A DNA stretch of 52,911 nt, from assembly GCA_934589675.1 (NCBI GenBank), contig CAKTOF010000016.1, forward strand, positions 1-52,911, read 5' to 3'. The notes beneath the pieces were generated by a model, which worked only from the letters and a program-made list of their open reading frames with translations, made no database searches and had not been told where the DNA came from. Source of the stretch: an uncultured Oscillospiraceae bacterium (GTDB lineage: Bacteria; Bacillota; Clostridia; Oscillospirales; Oscillospiraceae). Of this stretch, positions 48,275 to 52,911 are shown piece after piece. Made by a program: the position numbers and the translations under genes. Each line of letters opens with the position of its first letter. Position 1 is the stretch's first letter.

Positions 48275-49396
48275 ATGAATGTAATCTTTACCTGCGGCGG
48301 CACGGGCGGGCACATCAACCCGGCCATCGCCGTGGCCGAGCTTGTGCGCGCGCGCCGGCCGGAGAGCCGCATCCTGTTCGTCGGCGCGTCTGACGGCATG
48401 GAGCGCGACCTCGTCCCGCGCGCGGGCTTCGCGCTTGAAACGCTGAAAATCTCGAATTTCCAGCGCAGCCTTGTGCCGAAGGCCGTTGCGCACAATGTTG
48501 CCGCGGCCGGGCATATCGCCGGCGCGCTGCGCCGGGCGGGGAGCATCATCGACGCGTTCCGGCCCGACGTCATCGTCGGCACCGGCGGCTACGCCAGCTT
48601 CCCGGCGCTGAAAATGGGCATCCGCCGCGGCATCCCGACGGCCGTGCACGAGTCGAACGCCGTGCCCGGACTTGCCACGCGCATGGTAGAGGGCGGGGCA
48701 GACCGCGTGATGGTCTGCTTTGAAGAGTGCCGCGCGCAGTATACCCACCCCGACCGGGTCGTCGTCACCGGCACGCCGGTGCGAGAGGAATTCGTGTTCC
48801 GCACGCGCGAGAAAGCGCGCGCCGAGCTCGGCCTGACGGACGACCGGCCGCTCGTTGTCTCATACTGGGGCAGCCTTGGCGCGCGGGAGATGAACAAGAA
48901 GATCGCGCGCTTTATGGAGCGCGCGGCCGCAGACGGCCGCATCCGCCACATCCACGCAACCGGCTCGTTCGGCTGGCGCTGGATGCCGGACTATGTCAGG
49001 GAGCATGGGCTTGACCTGATGCAGCATCCCGAGCTTGAGATGCGCGAGTACATCTACGACATGCCGCTCGTCATGGCGGCGGCCGACCTTGTCATCTGCC
49101 GCGCGGGTGCGTCGACGATCTCGGAGGTCGCGGCGGCCGCGACGCCGTGCATCATGGTCCCGTCGCCGAACGCGGCGGAGAACCATCAGGAGAAAAACGC
49201 GCGCATTTTGGAGGCGCGCGGCGCGGCCGAGGTGATCCGCGAGCAGGACTGCGACGGAGACGTGCTCTACGACGCCGCGTGCGCGCTGCTGTCCGACCCG
49301 GCCCGGTGCGAAAAAATGACGCGCGCGCTGCGGCAGCTTGCCGTGCTCGACGCGGCCGAGCGCATCTATCAAACCATTACGGACATCGCAAAATGA
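48275..49396 (+). CDS. murG: UDP-GlcNAc:lipid I GlcNAc transferase
   Basis: A 373-residue GT-B glycosyltransferase that turns lipid I into lipid II on the inner membrane face. The first nucleotide loop is CGGTGGHINPA at residues 7-17. GTGGYASFPALKMG and HESNAVPGLATRM follow, and the sugar-binding region is VICRAGASTISEVAAAATP. AGGAGG precedes the ATG by 6 nt. murA follows after 58 nt. Confidence 0.95.
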   Translation: MNVIFTCGGTGGHINPAIAVAELVRARRPESRILFVGASDGMERDLVPRAGFALETLKISNFQRSLVPKAVAHNVAAAGHIAGALRRAGSIIDAFRPDVIVGTGGYASFPALKMGIRRGIPTAVHESNAVPGLATRMVEGGADRVMVCFEECRAQYTHPDRVVVTGTPVREEFVFRTREKARAELGLTDDRPLVVSYWGSLGAREMNKKIARFMERAAADGRIRHIHATGSFGWRWMPDYVREHGLDLMQHPELEMREYIYDMPLVMAAADLVICRAGASTISEVAAAATPCIMVPSPNAAENHQEKNARILEARGAAEVIREQDCDGDVLYDAACALLSDPARCEKMTRALRQLAVLDAAERIYQTITDIAK

Positions 49397-49454
49397 ACGC
49401 GCCTGCCCGGCCCGGCATAGGATGGGTTGATTTTCATCCTTCGGAGGGCGGAGT

Positions 49455-50720
49455 ATGGCGGAGCTCATCATTCGCGGCGGGCAGCCGCTTGACGGAAAGA
49501 CGGCCATTCAGGGCGCAAAAAACAGCGCGCTGCCCATTCTGGCGGCGTGCGCATTGACAAAGGACACCTGCGTGCTGCGCAATGTCCCGCATCTGACGGA
49601 CGTGGACGCGTCCGCTGCGATATTGCGCCACGCCGGCGCGGCGGTGACGCGCGGGCCGGACGCGCTGAGCGTCACGGCGGGCAGCCTCACGAATGCGGAC
49701 GTTCCGGATGAACTGATGCAGGCCATGCGCTCATCTGTCCTGTTTGCCGGGCCGCTGCTCGGCCGGACGGGGCGCGCGGCGTTCAGTCTGCCCGGCGGGT
49801 GCGAGCTGGGGCCGCGGCCGGTCGACCTGCACCTTGCGGCATTTGCCGCGCTCGGCGCGAAGGTCGACGTGCGCGGCGGGCACATTGTCTGCCGCGGGAA
49901 GCTGCGCGGCGGCCCGGTGCGGCTTTCCTACCCGAGCGTCGGCGCGACGGAAAACGCGCTGATGGCTGCCGTGCTCGCGCGCGGCGAGAGCGTGATCTCC
50001 GGCGCGGCGTGCGAGCCGGAGATCACGGAGCTGGCGGATTTCCTGCGCGCGCTCGGCGCGAAGATTGCAGGCGACGGAACGCCAGTCATCCACGTTCTGG
50101 GCGTGCCGGCGCTCCACGGCGCGGAGCACACGATCCGGCCGGACCGCATCGTGACGGCGACCTATCTGTGCGCCGCGGCGGCCGCGGGCGGCGAGGCATA
50201 TCTCTCCGGCGCGCGCCCGGAGCAGCTGCGGCCCGTCATCGCTTCGCTGCGGCAGGCGGGCGCGGACATTTCCGAAGAGCCGGGCGGCCTTCGCATCCGC
50301 GCGGGCGCGCTGCACGCGCCCGGGATAATCGTGACCGCACCGTACCCCGGCTTCCCGACGGACGCGCAGGCGCCCGTCATGGCGGCACTGCTGCGCGCGG
50401 AGGGACGGACGGAAATCCGCGAGACGGTGTTTTCCGCGCGCTTTTCCCATGTGCCGGAGCTGCGCAGGCTCGGCGGAAACATCGAGCTGGACGGACAGAC
50501 GGCGCACGTCCGGGGCGTGGCTGCGCTCCATGGGACGCACCTTCGCGCGGAGGATCTTCGCGGCGGCGCGGCCGCTGTCATCGGGGCGCTCGGCGCAGCC
50601 GGCGAAAGCCGCGTCACGGGGCTTTCCCACCTCGACCGCGGCTATGAGAACATCGCGCGCGACCTGACGGCGCTCGGCGCGGCCGTTTCGAGGACGGACG
50701 CGGCCGGACATACGAACTGA
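49455..50720 (+). CDS. murA: UDP-GlcNAc 1-carboxyvinyltransferase
   Basis: A 421-residue enzyme that transfers enolpyruvate to UDP-GlcNAc, the first committed step of peptidoglycan synthesis and the target of fosfomycin. The substrate Lys22 is in QGAKNSALPILAACA. The catalytic cysteine is present as C116 in SLPGGCELGPRPVDLHL, so fosfomycin could in principle alkylate it. The fold repeats as in EPT enzymes. Location between murG and divIB, where murB lies in Bacillus, is a variant order. GGAGGG precedes the ATG. Confidence 0.94.
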   Translation: MAELIIRGGQPLDGKTAIQGAKNSALPILAACALTKDTCVLRNVPHLTDVDASAAILRHAGAAVTRGPDALSVTAGSLTNADVPDELMQAMRSSVLFAGPLLGRTGRAAFSLPGGCELGPRPVDLHLAAFAALGAKVDVRGGHIVCRGKLRGGPVRLSYPSVGATENALMAAVLARGESVISGAACEPEITELADFLRALGAKIAGDGTPVIHVLGVPALHGAEHTIRPDRIVTATYLCAAAAAGGEAYLSGARPEQLRPVIASLRQAGADISEEPGGLRIRAGALHAPGIIVTAPYPGFPTDAQAPVMAALLRAEGRTEIRETVFSARFSHVPELRRLGGNIELDGQTAHVRGVAALHGTHLRAEDLRGGAAAVIGALGAAGESRVTGLSHLDRGYENIARDLTALGAAVSRTDAAGHTN

Positions 50721-50743
50721 GACAACCGGAGTTGGAGGCTTTC

Positions 50744-51508
50744 ATGGCTGGAAAGAACCAGAGGAAAAAGAAAACGCGCGTCGGGCGCATCCTGCCCGGC
50801 GTTCTGACAATGGCGGCCGTTGTGGCGGCGGTCGTGCTGTGTGTGGCGATCTTCTTCAAGGTCGGCACAGTCGCGGTCACGGGCAACGAGCGCTACAGCG
50901 CCGACGAGATCGCGGCGGCGTCCGGCATCGCCGTGGGCGACAATATGCTCATGGTGAGCCGCTCGGCCGCATCGGGTCAGGTGCTGGCGAAGCTGCCGTA
51001 TGTGACGAAGGTACAGGTGACGCGCACGCTGCCGAACAAGGTGACCATCGCGGTGGAGGAGTGCGCCGCGGCCGGCGTTGTGGCGGATGAGAGCGGCGCC
51101 GGCTGGCTCATTGCGCCGGACGGCCGGATCCTCGAGCTGGCGGGCGAGGACGCCGCCGTCCCGGCGCTGACCGGCATCACGGCAGTCTCGCCGCAGCCGG
51201 GCGAAAAGCTCGTGCCGGGCGAAGAGGACGCAGCGACGTGCGACATGGTCGCAAGCGTGCTCACGGCGCTTGCGAAAAGCCCGGCTGCGGATAAGATCGT
51301 ATCCGTCGACTTTGAGAAGATCTACTCCATCCGCATGATGTACGGCGAGAAATACGAGATCGACCTCGGCGGAACGGACGAGCTTGCGTACAAATTTGAA
51401 TACCTCGAGCAGATCCTGACAGAGCTGGCCGCGCGCGAGCCAGATGCGTCGGGCCAGATCGACCTGACGCTCCAGACGGAGAAGGTCGCGCGGTTTTTGC
51501 CCTGGTAA
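50744..51508 (+). CDS. ftsQ: Cell division protein DivIB/FtsQ
   Basis: A 254-residue bitopic protein. A short basic N-terminus (AGKNQRKKKTRVGRILPG) leads into one helix (about residues 18-42), then a POTRA domain with VAVTGNERYSADEIAAASGI and VTKVQVTRTLPNKVTIAVEE, and the FtsQ/DivIB beta domain. It stabilises the FtsL-DivIC complex at the septum. The ATG at 50744 is 5 nt after GGAGG. ftsZ follows after 138 nt behind its own promoter. Confidence 0.92.
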   Translation: MAGKNQRKKKTRVGRILPGVLTMAAVVAAVVLCVAIFFKVGTVAVTGNERYSADEIAAASGIAVGDNMLMVSRSAASGQVLAKLPYVTKVQVTRTLPNKVTIAVEECAAAGVVADESGAGWLIAPDGRILELAGEDAAVPALTGITAVSPQPGEKLVPGEEDAATCDMVASVLTALAKSPAADKIVSVDFEKIYSIRMMYGEKYEIDLGGTDELAYKFEYLEQILTELAAREPDASGQIDLTLQTEKVARFLPW

Positions 51509-51543
51509 ATTGTGCGGCGGGATGGAAAAATCCGTGATTGCTA

Positions 51544-51572
51544 TTGACCCCGCCGCGCTTTCGCGATAAAAT
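51544..51572 (+). promoter_or_regulatory. Sigma-A promoter of ftsZ
   Basis: TTGACC (51544-51549) and TAAAAT (51567-51572) are 17 bp apart. The leader is about 68 nt. It lets ftsZ be transcribed apart from the upstream cluster. Confidence 0.65.
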
Positions 51573-51646
51573 AAACTAGAATTGCAGTAAATCAGTACGG
51601 GCTCCGGCTCCGGCCGCGTCTGTCGAATGATACAGGAGGATGCATT

Positions 51647-52720
51647 ATGTCCGAGAACGCGGATAAAGTTGTAAATATCAAGGTCATCGGCGTCGGCGGC
51701 GCCGGTAATAATGTCGTCAACCGCATGATCGCCGATGGCATTGGCGGCGTTGAGTTCGTCGTTGTCAATACGGATAAGCAGGATCTCAACAAGTCCAACT
51801 GCCCGAACAAGATCCAGATCGGCGAGAAGCTGACCGGCGGCATGGGCGCCGGATCGAAGCCGGAGATCGGCAAAAAGTCGGCGGAGGAGTCCCGCGCGGC
51901 CATTGCGAAGGTCATCGAGGGCGCGGATATGGTCTTTATCACCGCCGGCATGGGCGGCGGCACGGGCACCGGCGCGGCGCCCATCATTGCCGACCTTGCG
52001 CACGAGGCGGGCGTCCTGACCGTCGGCGTCGTCACGAAGCCGTTCAAGTTTGAGGGCGCCAACCGCATGAAGCAGGCCGAGGGCGGCATCGCTGCGCTCT
52101 CTGAGAAGGTCGACTCGCTCATCATCATTCCGAACGACCGCCTGAAATATGTCACGGATCAGAAGATCACGTTCGCCAACGCGTTCTCCATCGCCGACAA
52201 TGTGCTCAAGCAGGCTGTGCAGTCCATTTCCGAGCTGGTCAGCTATTCGGATAAGGTCATCATCAACCTTGACTTTGCCGACGTTTCGGCCGTCATGCGC
52301 AACGCGGGCCGCGCCCACATGGGCGTCGGCACGGCCTCCGGCCGCGACAAGGCCGAGCAGGCTGCGCAGGAAGCCGTCGCCAGCCCGCTGCTCGAGACGA
52401 GCATCAACGGCGCGACGGGCGTGCTCATCAACATCACCGGCTCGCCGGAGCTTGGCCTCGACGATGTCGAGTGCGCGGCCAACATCGTCATGGAAGCCGC
52501 CAATCCCGAGGCGAACATCATCTTCGGCGCCGCGTTCAGCGAGGAGTACGAGGATCTCATGCGCGTGACCGTCATCGCCACCGGCTTTGACGCTGCGCCC
52601 GACAGCTCCAAGGCCGGCGTGTTCACCGCCGCTGCCGACAAGGCCGCCGCTGCGCCCGCCTCGACGGATGACAATCCGGACTGGGACAAGGACATTCTCG
52701 AGATCTTCAACCGCAAGTAA
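51647..52720 (+). CDS. ftsZ: Cell division protein FtsZ
   Basis: A 357-residue tubulin-like GTPase that forms the division ring. The nucleotide motifs are KVIGVGGAGNNVVNRM at the start, GGGTGTG near residues 103-109 and the NLDFADV T7-loop region with its synergy residues. The linker (about 318-345) is short. The C-terminus reads DWDKDILEIFNRK rather than the usual D-I-P-x-F-L-R type peptide that binds FtsA, SepF and ZapA. ACAGGAGGA precedes the ATG by 6 nt. No ftsA is upstream. Confidence 0.97.
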   Translation: MSENADKVVNIKVIGVGGAGNNVVNRMIADGIGGVEFVVVNTDKQDLNKSNCPNKIQIGEKLTGGMGAGSKPEIGKKSAEESRAAIAKVIEGADMVFITAGMGGGTGTGAAPIIADLAHEAGVLTVGVVTKPFKFEGANRMKQAEGGIAALSEKVDSLIIIPNDRLKYVTDQKITFANAFSIADNVLKQAVQSISELVSYSDKVIINLDFADVSAVMRNAGRAHMGVGTASGRDKAEQAAQEAVASPLLETSINGATGVLINITGSPELGLDDVECAANIVMEAANPEANIIFGAAFSEEYEDLMRVTVIATGFDAAPDSSKAGVFTAAADKAAAAPASTDDNPDWDKDILEIFNRK

Positions 52721-52772
52721 GCATATGTGAAAACCGCCGTACGGCCGATTCACCGGTGTCCGTAAAATAGTT

Positions 52773-52806
52773 AATCCTCCGTATGGTTCAGATCATACGG
52801 AGGATT
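52773..52806 (+). terminator. Terminator-like hairpin after ftsZ
   Basis: A perfect 13-bp stem (52773-52785 with 52794-52806, loop of 8 nt) lies 52 nt after the ftsZ stop and is followed by TGTTTA. Its right arm includes the GGAGG that precedes a short reading frame at 52813. Confidence 0.6.
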
Positions 52807-52812
52807 TGTTTA

Positions 52813-52905
52813 TGTCCAATTTCAAACTTACTGGCGGCAAGTCCACAAGGGATAGACGCACAAGCGTCGCAAGGGAGTGTAGCTCCCTTGACGGAACAAA
52901 GTGAC
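52813..52905 (+). CDS. Short reading frame of doubtful status
   Basis: A 30-codon frame starts at an ATG 9 nt after GGAGG and ends at a TGA. The product (MSNFKLTGGKSTRDRRTSVA then RECSSLDGTK) matches nothing I know. The second half lies in a palindromic, repeat-like segment, so this is more likely chance or the edge of a repeat than a gene. Confidence 0.2.
52870..52890. repeat. Short palindrome at the window edge
   Basis: CAAGGGAG (52870-52877) pairs perfectly with CTCCCTTG (52883-52890) around TGTAG, and GACGC-ACAA-GCGTC lies just before it (about 52855-52868). The two adjacent hairpins in a non-coding edge resemble a dispersed palindromic repeat unit. Confidence 0.4.
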
Positions 52906-52911
52906 GAAACA

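Noticed and set aside
50642..52753. A 703-codon open frame on the minus strand opposite divIB and ftsZ
   Set aside because: Antisense to ftsZ and divIB, crossing their promoter region; composition is that of a shadow frame.

Overview
The window looks like a chromosomal segment of a GC-rich, anaerobic, endospore-forming Firmicute of class Clostridia, most likely in or near the Oscillospiraceae. The evidence is the gene order of the ribosomal superoperon, a C-plus S14 and L36, AAGGAGG-type ribosome binding sites, frequent TTG/GTG starts, spore genes (spoVAC, spmA, spmB), an AbrB-like regulator beside rsmI and trmN6 as in Bacillus, and a dcw cluster with a PASTA-bearing SpoVD/FtsI-type penicillin-binding protein. 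The genus is an inference. I saw no tRNA, rRNA, CRISPR array or intact insertion sequence.

Region 1 (1-3080) is low-density and eroded. It holds two small membrane proteins, a 530-codon hypothetical gene with an EF-hand loop that ends at an amber codon although the frame stays open for 73 more codons, a truncated copy of the first gene, and the two ends of a deleted hydroxylamine reductase (hcp) gene. Region 2 (3081-5444) has a PspC-domain protein, two small minus-strand genes and proS.

Region 3 (5452-21464) is one uninterrupted ribosomal superoperon: S10-L3-L4-L23-L2-S19-L22-S3-L16-L29-S17-L14-L24-L5-S14-S8-L6-L18-S5-L30-L15-SecY-Adk-Map-KOW protein-IF1-L36-S13-S11-S4-RpoA-L17. It starts behind a leader of about 260 nt that contains an intrinsic terminator hairpin. 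Most junctions are under 40 nt. The three exceptions (S10/L3, S14/S8, S4/RpoA) are all rich in inverted repeats and are candidate regulatory RNA sites.

Region 4 (21467-26141) is accessory: an orphan spoVAC, an AT-richer DUF4417 gene overlapping a small gene that seems to be its own C-terminal continuation in another frame, a tandem paralogue, a large cytoplasmic-looking beta-helix protein and a small hypothetical protein. Region 5 (26229-38642) holds wall-precursor and housekeeping genes: ddl, murI, a DUF1934 gene, argS, a short homocysteine methyltransferase-family gene, a membrane-tethered HTH regulator, spmAB, an AbrB-like gene, trmN6-rsmI, a 2[4Fe-4S] ferredoxin and an orphan clpC.

Region 6 (38751-52720) is the division and cell-wall (dcw) cluster: mraZ-rsmH-ftsL-spoVD/ftsI-murE-murF-mraY-ftsW-murG-murA-divIB-ftsZ. 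It has a good sigma-A promoter and phased MraZ boxes in front. murD, murC, murB and ftsA are not in it, and FtsZ has an atypical C-terminal peptide. Together ddl, murI, murA, murE, murF, mraY, murG, ftsW and the PBP cover most steps from UDP-GlcNAc to crosslinked, probably meso-diaminopimelate-type, peptidoglycan.
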